Source of the DNA: Lachnospiraceae bacterium
GTDB taxonomy: Bacteria; Bacillota; Clostridia; Lachnospirales; Lachnospiraceae
NCBI GenBank assembly: GCA_030526195.1
Contig: JAUNDG010000013.1
Span: 1-64,000, forward strand
Length of the DNA stretch: 64,000 nucleotides
Direction of reading: 5' to 3'
In this document: positions 41,901 to 51,442 of the stretch, in pieces
Numbering within the stretch: the stretch's first letter is position 1
How the letters are laid out: every line of letters starts with the position of its first letter
Notes under the pieces: model-generated
Database searches by the model: none
What the model saw: only the letters and a program-made list of their open reading frames with translations
What the model was told of the DNA's origin: nothing
Made by a program: the position numbers and the translations under genes

Positions 41901-42668
41901 CTAAAACCGATACTCCGCCCAGGCGTATTGTTCCATATAGGGCATGCTGCCATCGGGCTGGCCGCCGGAGGCGAGAACAGCATAAAGGTCGCAGGTGAAA
42001 AGGGTGGGATCGATGGCGTAGCTGTTGCGGGAATGGATCAGGATATCGCCGCCGCCGATTTCATCGAGGGTCGTTTTCAACGACCGGATGATCTTTTTGA
42101 GCAAATCCTGCTTGCTGTTGTTATACTCGCTGTCCTCAAAGAGGGCCGCAAAAATATCCTTTTTCGTGACACTGGAGCCCTGGCGGTCTATGAGGTAAGC
42201 CAGCAGCTCCTTGGCCCGGGCCGAACTGAAATGCACCGGGTTGCCCTTATAATAGAAATCGAAAACCCCGAAGGTTTTGGCAAAATAGGCACAGTCGTCC
42301 GATTTCACCGGATAACGCAGATGCTCCAACTGCGTTTTGATATCCTCCGCTGAGAAGGGCTTCAGAAGATAGCCGCTGGCAAACATCTGGAAAGCATCCT
42401 GCAGATAATCCGCATAAGCCGTTGTGAAAATGACGTTGAGGTTGGCCTTTCGGGCACACATGGCCCGGGCCAGCTCCATCCCGGTGGGGGAGGGCATTTC
42501 AATATCAAGAAAGGCCACATCCGGCAAAAACTGCCCATCCTCAAAGGCGGCCAGCGCATCCAGAGAATCGGAAAATGTCCGAATGTCTGCCCGGGGCGCG
42601 GCCTCCGCCACCAGGCGGTTAATTCTTTTCAGCTCCACGGAGCTGTCCTCTACGATCATGATTTTCAT
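41901..42668 (-). CDS. Response regulator with OmpR/SARP-like DNA-binding domain
   Basis: A 255-residue regulator. The receiver domain has acidic pair E7-D8, phospho-acceptor Asp55 (VAFLDIEMP) and the LLKPFS lysine. The C-terminal part (about 135-250) is not LytTR but a winged helix of the OmpR/SARP type: FGVFDFYYKGNPVHFSSARA, KELLAYLIDRQGSSVTKKDI, RSLKTTLDEIG, IHSRNSYAID. Such domains bind direct repeats spaced about 11 bp, which agrees with the GGGGAA-box pairs found upstream of three genes here. ATG 42668 has GGGAGG eight bases upstream. The cognate kinase lies 98 bases upstream on the same strand. It is a cytosolic transcription activator by inference. Confidence 0.85.
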   Translation of the reverse strand: MKIMIVEDSSVELKRINRLVAEAAPRADIRTFSDSLDALAAFEDGQFLPDVAFLDIEMPSPTGMELARAMCARKANLNVIFTTAYADYLQDAFQMFASGYLLKPFSAEDIKTQLEHLRYPVKSDDCAYFAKTFGVFDFYYKGNPVHFSSARAKELLAYLIDRQGSSVTKKDIFAALFEDSEYNNSKQDLLKKIIRSLKTTLDEIGGGDILIHSRNSYAIDPTLFTCDLYAVLASGGQPDGSMPYMEQYAWAEYRF

Positions 42669-42766
42669 GTCAACTACCTCCCATACAAGTTGCGCGCCGG
42701 TTTCTCAACACCATGGCGTTGTCCCACCATCGGCCCGCGCGCACGCATCAACTCGCGCGCGCCGTT

Positions 42767-44014
42767 TCATGCTTTCATAATATCCATCACGATATCGATC
42801 CGTGTGCCCTGCTGAGGCGCACTCTGCACACTGAACCGGGCATGACACTGCTCGGTCAGCCGGAACTCGGCATTTTTGAGCCCCAGATGAGAGGCATCGG
42901 AACTGATGCTGTCAACTTCAAACCCCAGCCCGTCATCCTCAATGGTGAGATGGATCAGGGCATTTTCACGGAAAGTCCGAAGGGTCACCGTGCCGCCGCC
43001 CCGCTTTTTGCGGAGCCCATGCTTCACAGAATTCTCCACCAGCGTCTCGATCGCCAGCACCGGCACCATAAAGTTCCGTTCCCGAATGTCGAAAACCACA
43101 TGGATCTTGTTGTCATTTTGCAGATTTTCAAGGGCCAGGTAATTCTCAATGGTTTTCAATTCCCTTGAAAATGGGATGAGGCCGTCTTCCTCCAGGGAAC
43201 TGAAGCAGCTTCGCAGATAGGACGAAAATGTCAGCACGGCTTCCTCCGCTTCCGGTGCTCCGTCATGACAGGTTTCCGCGATGCAGGCCAGCGAATTGTA
43301 AATGAAATGCGGCTTGATCTGGGAAATCATGGTCTGCACCTTGGCCTTCGTCAGCGCCTTCTCCGTTTCCATCCGGAATTCCGTGTAGGATTTGGTCTGG
43401 AAATAAAGATAATAGGTCAGAATCGACAGCGACACGATGCTTGACTCCATCCCCGGATAGGTGCGATTCGCCAGCTCCGTCAGAATGTTGAAAATGATGA
43501 AGCACATGCTCATCACCAGCAGGATCGCTTCCGTTCGGGTTTTCCGACAAACGGAAATGAGGATCGCCACAAGATACAACAACAGAATAATCCAGGTGAG
43601 GCAAAACCAGGGACCGTGGTGGAAAATGTTATCCTCAGTAAAATACACCAGCAACCCTGACGGGTAGGAAATCACCACCAGAAGCGCAAAAAGCGAAAAT
43701 GGGACAGCGCAGATCAGTCGCCGTGTCCGGGGCGCGGAGCGCTCGGAGATCAGCAGCACCGTCAGCAGAAGACCGGGCTTCACCAGATAGTTGAGGTGGC
43801 TGACCAGTGGTCGAATCGCCATCAGCTTATCCTGCATTCTGAAATAATAGTCCATGTTGCCGAAAATGCAATAAAGCAGCGACAGCACAAACAGCAGGAT
43901 AAAGCATTTTTTGGCGTAACGCTCCACGTAATGATTGGTGAAGAGCAGAAAGAAAAGAATGATCCAGATAAAAACAAAGAAATGGTTCTGCAGAACCAGA
44001 TTGATGATTGTCAC
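42767..44014 (-). CDS. LytS/YehU-like sensor histidine kinase
   Basis: A 415-residue kinase. Six or so N-terminal membrane helices (about 5-210) have no separate extracellular domain. The His box is QIKPHFIYNSLACIAE, the N box is VPVLAIETLVENSVKHGL and the G boxes are IEDDGLGFEV and HLGLKNAEFR, all as in the LytS class. It partners the regulator at 41901. GTG 44014 is used, with GAGG eight bases before it. A GGGGAA direct-repeat motif about 70-85 bases upstream suggests autoregulation. The signal is unknown; related kinases in gut Firmicutes sense envelope conditions. Confidence 0.85.
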   Translation of the reverse strand: MTIINLVLQNHFFVFIWIILFFLLFTNHYVERYAKKCFILLFVLSLLYCIFGNMDYYFRMQDKLMAIRPLVSHLNYLVKPGLLLTVLLISERSAPRTRRLICAVPFSLFALLVVISYPSGLLVYFTEDNIFHHGPWFCLTWIILLLYLVAILISVCRKTRTEAILLVMSMCFIIFNILTELANRTYPGMESSIVSLSILTYYLYFQTKSYTEFRMETEKALTKAKVQTMISQIKPHFIYNSLACIAETCHDGAPEAEEAVLTFSSYLRSCFSSLEEDGLIPFSRELKTIENYLALENLQNDNKIHVVFDIRERNFMVPVLAIETLVENSVKHGLRKKRGGGTVTLRTFRENALIHLTIEDDGLGFEVDSISSDASHLGLKNAEFRLTEQCHARFSVQSAPQQGTRIDIVMDIMKA

Positions 44015-44054
44015 GTTGTATGCCTCATGTTTTATATCGTTTCGGGTTGTGTTC

Positions 44055-44100
44055 AGTATCTCACATCACCGGGGAATACTCTATTCCCCAAGTATTCCCC
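44055..44100 (-). promoter_or_regulatory. GGGGAA direct-repeat operator of the two-component genes
   Basis: On the minus strand GGGGAA boxes at 44100-44095 and 44089-44084 are 11 bp apart, followed after 23 bases by GATACT (44060-44055) as weak -10. The downstream box is also half of a perfect palindrome, GGGGAATA-CTC-TATTCCCC (44071-44089). Confidence 0.6.
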
Positions 44101-44239
44101 CTTACCTGATTATACTATATAGAATACAATAAAATTATCCTTGCCGGACTATACCTTGTGGCAGAAAGACCGCTGCCCGGCATCACGTGGCCGGACAGGC
44201 GCCCGATATAAATTAAGATACGGCATGACGCTTTAGAAA

Positions 44240-44812
44240 ATGGCTTTATTTGACAACATGCCGGTCATTGAGACCGACGATCTGATCCTGCGGCGCCTCG
44301 AAGCATCTGACGCGCCTGCAATTTTAGAATTAAAAAATGATCCGGTGGCCCGCCGCTACCTGCCCACCTTCCTGCTGGAGTTTCAATATGAAGATCCAAA
44401 GGAAGCCATTCGGGCCATGTACGACGAGGCATTTCCGAAAAAGGAAGGCCTGTTTCTGGCCATCTGCCCCCGGGCAGAAGAGGGCGCCATGGTTGGCGTG
44501 GCAGAACTGTATTCCTACAAGCCGCAACGCCACAAGGTGTCCATCGGCTACCGGCTCAACCGCCGATTCTGGGGGAAGGGCTACGGTAAACTGACCGTTC
44601 AGGTCCTGAAGGCCTATCTCTTCGAACAGACAGAGATCACCTGCCTGAGCGCCCACGCCATCGGAGACAACAAGGCCTCCTGCCGCATCCTGGAAGGCGC
44701 CGGGTTCTACCGGAGAAAGCAGGGTGTGATGGAAGACTGGGGCCTCCCGGAAGAGGTTTCGGTGAACAAATACGTGCTCAATAAGAACGGCATTCACCTG
44801 CCTCACGTATGA
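44240..44812 (+). CDS. RimJ/RimL-type GNAT acetyltransferase
   Basis: A 190-residue acetyltransferase. It starts IETDDLILRRLEASDAPAIL, has YKPQRHKVSIGYRLNRRFWG, then GKGYGKLTVQVLKAYLFEQ as acetyl-CoA loop and helix, and NKASCRILEGAGFYR, the standard RimJ/RimL order. It acetylates an amino group of a protein or small molecule in the cytosol. No convincing RBS precedes ATG 44240, and no later ATG improves on it. It is not obviously linked to its neighbours. Confidence 0.85.
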   Translation: MALFDNMPVIETDDLILRRLEASDAPAILELKNDPVARRYLPTFLLEFQYEDPKEAIRAMYDEAFPKKEGLFLAICPRAEEGAMVGVAELYSYKPQRHKVSIGYRLNRRFWGKGYGKLTVQVLKAYLFEQTEITCLSAHAIGDNKASCRILEGAGFYRRKQGVMEDWGLPEEVSVNKYVLNKNGIHLPHV

Positions 44813-44813
44813 T

Positions 44814-44932
44814 CCGCAACCGGCTCGCAACAGATCCAACGCCGCAGCCGGCTCCTAACAGAGCACAACACATCGTGCACAGAGGAGCGCATACCGCAAC
44901 CGGCCCGCAGCAGACCAACGCCGCAGCCGGCT
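44814..44932 (+). repeat. Two 40-bp direct repeats upstream of the large surface protein
   Basis: CCGCAACCGGCTCGCAACAG... through GCCGCAGCCGGCT at 44814-44853 recurs, with few changes, at 44894-44932, 80 bp apart. The 197-base gap holds nothing else that I recognise apart from the RBS of the next gene. Confidence 0.7.
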
Positions 44933-45009
44933 GACACTGACAACAGGGACATAACGACGGCGCTTATGCCGTCTCACAATAGCAACAATGACAACTAAGA
45001 GGGGAAGTT

Positions 45010-48000
45010 ATGGTTAAGCAATTTTTCAAAAGATTTTTAGCCGTTGTCCTGGCAGAGGCCGTGACCGTGTCCGCCTTTGCCGGCTCATCCGTGACCGCCT
45101 TTGCCGATGAAAATGACGCAGCACCGGTCGAAACGACAGTGGCTGACGACAGCACCGGCAGTGAGGACACCGACATTGACGGCATTCTGTCGGGCGACGA
45201 GGAAGGTCTCACCGACAGCGAAAACGCCGGCGCAGGCGAGGGGGCGGATTATGGTGCCCTTGAGGCCGACGACAGCTTCATTTCCGAAAATGAACTGAAC
45301 GGCGAGGCACTGTCTGACGGCGAACTTGTGCGCACAGACGACCTGAATGGCCTGGGCGATGCGGACACCTCCGTGGTGGACGGTTTCTTCAGCGGGGACT
45401 TCAAGACGGAATTCCATTATCGGGATGATTATTTCCTGAATTCGTCTTATGAATACAATCCGTCCCTGTCCACCATGTCCAAGATCCTGGCGGTGGCGGC
45501 TTTCGAGTCCTCTTCCTATGAATATGGCTACGAGGATGCGGAGATCCTGCTGACGGATATCGGTTTTTCTGATGTGGAGGGCAATGACGGCTTCCACATC
45601 AAGCCGACGGAAGAGTCCATCGGTGTGGTCATCGGTCACAAGGATATCATCACAGGCAACGGTCAGCCCACATCCCTGATCGCCATCGCGGTGCGCGGCG
45701 GCGGTTACGATGCGGAATGGGCCAGCAACTGCCGGATCGGGGCTTCAGGTGAGGCCTACGGCTTTGGCAATGCCCGCGACCAGCTGATCGATTTCCTCAA
45801 CAGTTACGTCAATAAATATCAGGATAAGATCAAGCATCCGCTGCAGAATCCCAAGCTTTGGCTGGTGGGGTATTCGAGAGCCTCTGCCACAGCCAACCTG
45901 GCAACCAACTTCCTGAACTGCGCCGCCGATGATGCCGGTGCGCAGACCGAACTGATGCTGACCACCAAGGCCACCTTTGAGGCCGTGGGTGGTCTGGATA
46001 CGGAAGACATTTTCAATTATGGTTTCGAGGTGCCCATGGGTGGTGCCTCCGATTCCCAGTATCAGGCACCGGAACAGCGCAACATGATGTCCCTGGTGGA
46101 TGCCACAGACGTGGTACCCTATGTGGCACCGAAAAAATGGGGCTTCTTTAAATACGGACAGGAAGTAAACCTTCGCGGCAATGCCACAGAGGAAGCCTTC
46201 CTGACACAGCTGGAGATCATCGATCCCAATGAGGCTCAGGCCTATCGGGATGAAAAACTTGTCAAAGAAGGTTTCCATGTTTACGAAACCGGTTTTATCG
46301 ATCTTGTTTATTGTCTCGCCGGCAAGGGGGCTCCGACGACGAGAACGGATGACGATGACATTGAGATCAACGCCCCGGACTTCCCGACCTATCTGCAGAC
46401 CCTGATGGATTATGTCTGCGAGATCGTGGGCAGTCGTGTGGACTATGCCAAGAATATTCAGGCTCCCGTTTCCAGATTAGCCGGTCTATTCATGGGCCAT
46501 CCGGGTGCCGAAGCATCGGCCATGGCGACGGTTGCCAAGGACTCCGCCATGAGCATCGGGTATATCGCCTTAACCGACCTGGTCAACCAGGTGACCATGG
46601 CAGAACAGTCCATGGCCACCATCGGTGTAGCAGCGGCGGCCTGGGCTTTAGCCGCACCGGTCATGGTCGGCTGGTGGATCGCCAAGGTGGCCGTCGGCGG
46701 CAGCTGGGAAATCATCACCACCAAGAGCCGGGCCAGAGCCAATGCGGAAGAGACCATCGCCCGCATCCTCACACTGGTGGCAGACGGCTTATGCACCAAC
46801 AGTAAAACAAAATCCTTCATTTCAGCGGAGGATACAAAGCCCATTAAGGACTATAACAAGCAAATGGCGCATTTCCTGTATGAGCTCCTGTTTAATGATT
46901 ACCGCAATCATGACGGGCAGATCATCGGTACCGCCATGTACTATGCCGGTGAAATGGCAGCGGCCCATCGCCCGGCTCAGATTCTGGCCTGGCTGCGGGC
47001 CCAGGATCCCCAGTATACAAACAACACCACCGGCGGTGTGCACCGTGTCATGATGGCGCGCTATGATGAAAAAGCCATCAAGCTGACGGATGTCGAGGCC
47101 GTTGTCAAACAGGCCGATACCGGCAAGGTGCTGGCTGAGATCAAAGACGGCGTGCTGACACAGGCAGAAGGTCTGCCGGCCAACAGCATCCGCATGACCA
47201 ATGATGCCCGAGGCCGTTTTGTGCTCTCGATCTATCATGGTCTTAACGGCGACAATGATGTCATGGTCGAGATGTCACCGCTCTATGACACAAAGACTGA
47301 CATTTCCGTCAAGTACATCAACACTGTCGGCAACAAGGCCGGTCAGATTTCATCGGTCACCAATTATCTGCCGTACATCAAGGGCGATACCGCAGAAGTG
47401 ATCGTCAATGATGAAGAAGGGGATATCTCCTATAAGAAATACATCACCCTGACACCGCAGTTCTGCTACACCGATGAAAATGGTGCTCTCAAGCTGATCG
47501 AACCGGCTGATGAGAGCCAGCAGGGCCGGGCAGTGCTGCTTGACAGCGAAGGCAATACCCGGACGAACGTGTTCAGCACCGGTGTACCGATCGCAGCGAC
47601 ACTCAGCGTTGAGCTGGATCCCTACGCATACGAAGCCAAAGACGTGATGCTGCCGATGCTCAGAAATGACGGTCAGCCGCTTTATGACAAAATCGGTCGT
47701 CTGGTTGACGAGGAGACCCTGACTCTGAAAGCCAAAGGCAGTCTTGCCAAGACAGCAGAGGTAGAAATCCTCGGTGGAAAAACGGCCATCAGCAGACCCA
47801 TTTTCATCAGATGTGAACATGGGGATGTGCGCAAGGTTACCGTTGACAGCCTGTATTTCGACCCGGATGAGGGGACTTTCGGTGACTTCACCACCTATCC
47901 GAATGAACCCTTTGTGACCATCACAAATGAGACGCGCACAGTTACTAATGAAGACAAGCGCAGCACGTCACTGGAGGCATATTCAGGTGATGTGATCAAG

Positions 48001-51000
48001 GTTGAACTGAATTATCCGAACGGCAATGAAACCTTTGCCGGTTGGGATCAGAATGAAATGAGCGATTTTGCCGGCTTGAAACTCACGGACGGCACGGCGA
48101 CAGCCAAGAGCATCACCTTCGTGATGCCGGATCATAACGTGAACTTACAGGCTTTGTTCCGGCCGTATGTCAACACCACCCTGACCCTCACAGGGGCCTG
48201 GAATATGGTGGAAGGCTATGACAATGTGGAACTGGCCAATGTGTCAGGTCCGGATGTTAATGACTGGTCACTGGTCTATGTGGATCCGTATTGCCTTAAT
48301 GTAGACGAGGCCCATAAGTACGGGACGATGAAGAAGACTTACGCACCGAAGGCTGACGCCGATCGTGATGCTTACTTCTGGTTCAGGGCGAACGATGCCA
48401 TCATTGATGACAATGGTGCCCTTCAGCTCTTTGATCATTGGGAGGTCACCAAGACCGACCTGAGAGGCACCGGCACGGAAGAGGCCATCGATGTCACCGA
48501 CACCATTGCTATCGAGCAGATCGTGGAACGCAATCTTGAGGGCATGGCCACAGCCATCACCCCGGGCACGGATTACAATCCCAACGGATCCTCCAATCCG
48601 GAGGTGTTCCTGCCCATGCGCCGTCTGAGCGGTTTTGGTTATACCTTCACACCGATCTACAAGCCGGCAACCTATTCCTATCGGTACGTGATGCCTGAAG
48701 GGGCTATCCTGGAGGCCAAGGACGTGCCCGAGGGACGGGAGGAAACACTCACTGCCACAAAGGGCAGCGCGGATGATACCGTCGTCTGGGATTATCATTA
48801 CTATCCGCTGCTTAACGAAACCGATGAATACGGCAACGTCACCACTTTCACAGACAAATTCGAAGGCGCCATGCCGGTAGAAGAAGAGTCCCAGAGAGAA
48901 CTGAGATTCATGATGCCGCCGGGCTATGTCGATATCACCTATCATGTGGAAGGCAAACGGTATTTCGTCACCCTGACGGATGGCGGTTCCGTGAACAACG
49001 GCCGCAAGGGCTTTGCCGCCGGTGACGAGGTCACCATCGACAGCAGCCTGCAGTATGCCGATAAGGTTCTGACCGGTTGGACACTGGCCTCCGAGGATCT
49101 GGGCGACTTTGATGTCACAACCATCGAACCGATCACAAATGATCGCGGTGTGGTCACCGGCTTCAAGTTCAAGATGCCGCCGCACGACATCACCCTGTCA
49201 CCGGTCTGGTCTGAGAAAATGATGTATCCGCTGGCTCTGGTGTCCAATGTCACCGGCAGCACAGAACAGTTGGTATACACCGATGGCAGCAAGCCCATGA
49301 CTAAGGGCGATGACGGCAAGTACCGGGCAGCTGAAGGCACCGCCATCAGAGCGGTCCCCGGCGCACCGGATATGCATTACATTGCTGACTGGCAGGTAGA
49401 AGCCGAAGACCCGACGGTCAAGGTCGACGTTAATCTGATGATCGACGGTACCTGCACATTCACAATGCCGGCCTGCGGCGTGACCGTTAAGGCTGTGTAC
49501 AACAAGGCGCCGGAACCCACACCGGAACCGACACCCACACCCACCCCGACACCTGAGCCGGATAAGGTTGTGGCAAAGGTGGCCCTCACACTGGATGACA
49601 TCCTGACCGGCGGCCGTCAGCTGCCGCTCACCGCATCCTGCAGCGAAGAGGGTGTGGCGGATAAATCCGTTGTAATCAGCTGGAAAGCCGGTACCGAAGC
49701 GGCGCCGAACCCGGCACTTTACAACCGCACCTATACCGCCGGCTTCTCACTGGAAGCTGCTCAGGGCTGGTGCTTCGATGAGAGCACAGAAGTCACGCTA
49801 GACGGTCAGCCCTGCACGGTCAAGCTTGAAAAAGATGGTCGTCTGACCGTGACAATCGATGTCAAGAGTGATAAGGCACTGGTCACAGACGTGCTCAATG
49901 ACTTAACCATTTACGATGTGACACTGGACACCGACAACAACGGCCTGTACTACTATCTGCCGAAGGATACCATTATCACGGTGGAAGGCAGACAGATGCC
50001 GGCTTACATCATCTGGGATATCGAGGATCTGCCGCCGGTGAGCGCCGATATGGATGTTCACGGTGTGGCGGTGCCGAACCCGCCGGCAGACTCAGACATT
50101 CAGCTGGATGATATCGAATGGGCGGCCGGTGTCAGCGAAAATGTCACGGCTCACATCCTGACGGTTCATCCGGGGCTTGTGGAAGCGCCCACACTGGATG
50201 TGGAAGATCCGCAGCCGGGTCTTTACAAGGCCGAGCAGAACCTGCACCTTAAGGCTAAGAAGTCCCAGTGGGATATCTACTATTACATTGAAAAGCCGGT
50301 GGACGGTCAGTTCAGAACGGAAGACGAGATGACAGAAGAGTCTATCGTTGAAAATGGCACGCTCTTTGAAGATGTTGTCACGCTGACAACCGATGAGGGC
50401 ACTGTTTCGGAAATGAAGCTCTGGGCGGTCTGCCGGTCACGGCTGACCTATTCAGAGGAAACACCGGACGGCAACATCATGATCCAGGAGGGTGATCTCA
50501 GCAAGGCCGTGGCCTTTTCTTACACCATCGACAGATCAGCGCCGGCGAAGGCTCAGCTCACCGTCATCAACGGTGAAGGCAGCGGCCTCTTCGAGGTCGG
50601 GTCACGGGTGAGTGTGGCGGCCATGAAGGCGCCGCAGCGGTGCAGCTTTATCGGCTTCACCACTCAGTCCGGTGAGACCATCGACTTTGAGAATACGGAC
50701 ACTGAGCCCTATGCGCAGGTGAACAGTTTTGTAATGCCGGATCACGATGTGACCATCATCGCCAATTATGCGGTGGATCTTGTCACACTGGAACTTTACC
50801 TGGCGGCAGCCGGGGAGGAACTGGATCCGGAGGCTGATCTGACGGATGCCAACGCACCGGTGCTTGACCAGCTGAAAGAGACTGCCAATGCTTCTGACGA
50901 GGCACTGAACGGCGGTGACGAGCTTGGAGCATCCAAGGGTAGCGTTTCCGTTACCTATCTTGATAAGAACAATCAGGTGGTGACAGGCACAGCGCTTCCT

Positions 51001-51372
51001 GGTGAACATTACACCATGAGCATGGTGGTCACCATTCATAACGCACCGGGCTTCCATTTCGTGAGACCGGATGCCCGCCTCAATGAGTCTGTTGCGGAAG
51101 CGATGGCGACGGATACAGAGCTGACGATCATCAGTTATCTGAACGTTCCGGAACCGACTCCGACACCGGAGCCGACACCAACGCCGGGCCCGAATCCGCC
51201 GCCGGGCCCGAATCCGGTACCGACACCTTCCGGCAACGGATCAGCGGGTGGCACCAGCACCCATAAGGTGCCCAACACAGGCGATGAGACACCGATCCTT
51301 CTCTACGTGCTGGCCCTGGGCGCAGCCCTGGCGACACTGGTGATCGCCGGTAAGCGGAGAAAACACTCATAA
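45010..51372 (+). CDS. Giant sortase-anchored protein with lipase-like and InlB-type B repeats
   Basis: A 2120-residue surface protein. The signal peptide ends near SSVTAFADEND, followed by an acidic linker to about 130. Residues about 135-450 look like an alpha/beta (lipase 3-like) hydrolase: PKLWLVGYSRASATANLA places the nucleophile at Ser289, and DATDVVPYVAP may hold the Asp. A strongly hydrophobic stretch lies near 515-565 (IGVAAAAWALAAPVMVGWWI). Beta-rich repeats with a closing F-x-MP-x-H/C-x-V motif (FVMPDHNVNL, FKMPPHDITL, FTMPACGVTV, FVMPDHDVTI) are divergent InlB B-repeats. PT-rich spacers, VPNTGDETP and a KRRKHS tail anchor it. ATG 45010 has GAGGGGAAG upstream. It is monocistronic. 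Confidence 0.8.
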   Translation: MVKQFFKRFLAVVLAEAVTVSAFAGSSVTAFADENDAAPVETTVADDSTGSEDTDIDGILSGDEEGLTDSENAGAGEGADYGALEADDSFISENELNGEALSDGELVRTDDLNGLGDADTSVVDGFFSGDFKTEFHYRDDYFLNSSYEYNPSLSTMSKILAVAAFESSSYEYGYEDAEILLTDIGFSDVEGNDGFHIKPTEESIGVVIGHKDIITGNGQPTSLIAIAVRGGGYDAEWASNCRIGASGEAYGFGNARDQLIDFLNSYVNKYQDKIKHPLQNPKLWLVGYSRASATANLATNFLNCAADDAGAQTELMLTTKATFEAVGGLDTEDIFNYGFEVPMGGASDSQYQAPEQRNMMSLVDATDVVPYVAPKKWGFFKYGQEVNLRGNATEEAFLTQLEIIDPNEAQAYRDEKLVKEGFHVYETGFIDLVYCLAGKGAPTTRTDDDDIEINAPDFPTYLQTLMDYVCEIVGSRVDYAKNIQAPVSRLAGLFMGHPGAEASAMATVAKDSAMSIGYIALTDLVNQVTMAEQSMATIGVAAAAWALAAPVMVGWWIAKVAVGGSWEIITTKSRARANAEETIARILTLVADGLCTNSKTKSFISAEDTKPIKDYNKQMAHFLYELLFNDYRNHDGQIIGTAMYYAGEMAAAHRPAQILAWLRAQDPQYTNNTTGGVHRVMMARYDEKAIKLTDVEAVVKQADTGKVLAEIKDGVLTQAEGLPANSIRMTNDARGRFVLSIYHGLNGDNDVMVEMSPLYDTKTDISVKYINTVGNKAGQISSVTNYLPYIKGDTAEVIVNDEEGDISYKKYITLTPQFCYTDENGALKLIEPADESQQGRAVLLDSEGNTRTNVFSTGVPIAATLSVELDPYAYEAKDVMLPMLRNDGQPLYDKIGRLVDEETLTLKAKGSLAKTAEVEILGGKTAISRPIFIRCEHGDVRKVTVDSLYFDPDEGTFGDFTTYPNEPFVTITNETRTVTNEDKRSTSLEAYSGDVIKVELNYPNGNETFAGWDQNEMSDFAGLKLTDGTATAKSITFVMPDHNVNLQALFRPYVNTTLTLTGAWNMVEGYDNVELANVSGPDVNDWSLVYVDPYCLNVDEAHKYGTMKKTYAPKADADRDAYFWFRANDAIIDDNGALQLFDHWEVTKTDLRGTGTEEAIDVTDTIAIEQIVERNLEGMATAITPGTDYNPNGSSNPEVFLPMRRLSGFGYTFTPIYKPATYSYRYVMPEGAILEAKDVPEGREETLTATKGSADDTVVWDYHYYPLLNETDEYGNVTTFTDKFEGAMPVEEESQRELRFMMPPGYVDITYHVEGKRYFVTLTDGGSVNNGRKGFAAGDEVTIDSSLQYADKVLTGWTLASEDLGDFDVTTIEPITNDRGVVTGFKFKMPPHDITLSPVWSEKMMYPLALVSNVTGSTEQLVYTDGSKPMTKGDDGKYRAAEGTAIRAVPGAPDMHYIADWQVEAEDPTVKVDVNLMIDGTCTFTMPACGVTVKAVYNKAPEPTPEPTPTPTPTPEPDKVVAKVALTLDDILTGGRQLPLTASCSEEGVADKSVVISWKAGTEAAPNPALYNRTYTAGFSLEAAQGWCFDESTEVTLDGQPCTVKLEKDGRLTVTIDVKSDKALVTDVLNDLTIYDVTLDTDNNGLYYYLPKDTIITVEGRQMPAYIIWDIEDLPPVSADMDVHGVAVPNPPADSDIQLDDIEWAAGVSENVTAHILTVHPGLVEAPTLDVEDPQPGLYKAEQNLHLKAKKSQWDIYYYIEKPVDGQFRTEDEMTEESIVENGTLFEDVVTLTTDEGTVSEMKLWAVCRSRLTYSEETPDGNIMIQEGDLSKAVAFSYTIDRSAPAKAQLTVINGEGSGLFEVGSRVSVAAMKAPQRCSFIGFTTQSGETIDFENTDTEPYAQVNSFVMPDHDVTIIANYAVDLVTLELYLAAAGEELDPEADLTDANAPVLDQLKETANASDEALNGGDELGASKGSVSVTYLDKNNQVVTGTALPGEHYTMSMVVTIHNAPGFHFVRPDARLNESVAEAMATDTELTIISYLNVPEPTPTPEPTPTPGPNPPPGPNPVPTPSGNGSAGGTSTHKVPNTGDETPILLYVLALGAALATLVIAGKRRKHS

Positions 51373-51387
51373 TCAAGCTTTCAATTA

Positions 51388-51428
51388 AAAAAGGACCGCG
51401 AACTCGTCATGAGTTCGCGGTCCTTTTA
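51388..51428. terminator. Very strong bidirectional terminator
   Basis: AAAAGGACCGCGAACTC and GAGTTCGCGGTCCTTTT form a 17-bp perfect stem around GTCAT, between the surface protein and the convergent LytTR-PAS gene. Confidence 0.95.
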
Positions 51429-51442
51429 ATAAACTTTTTCCT

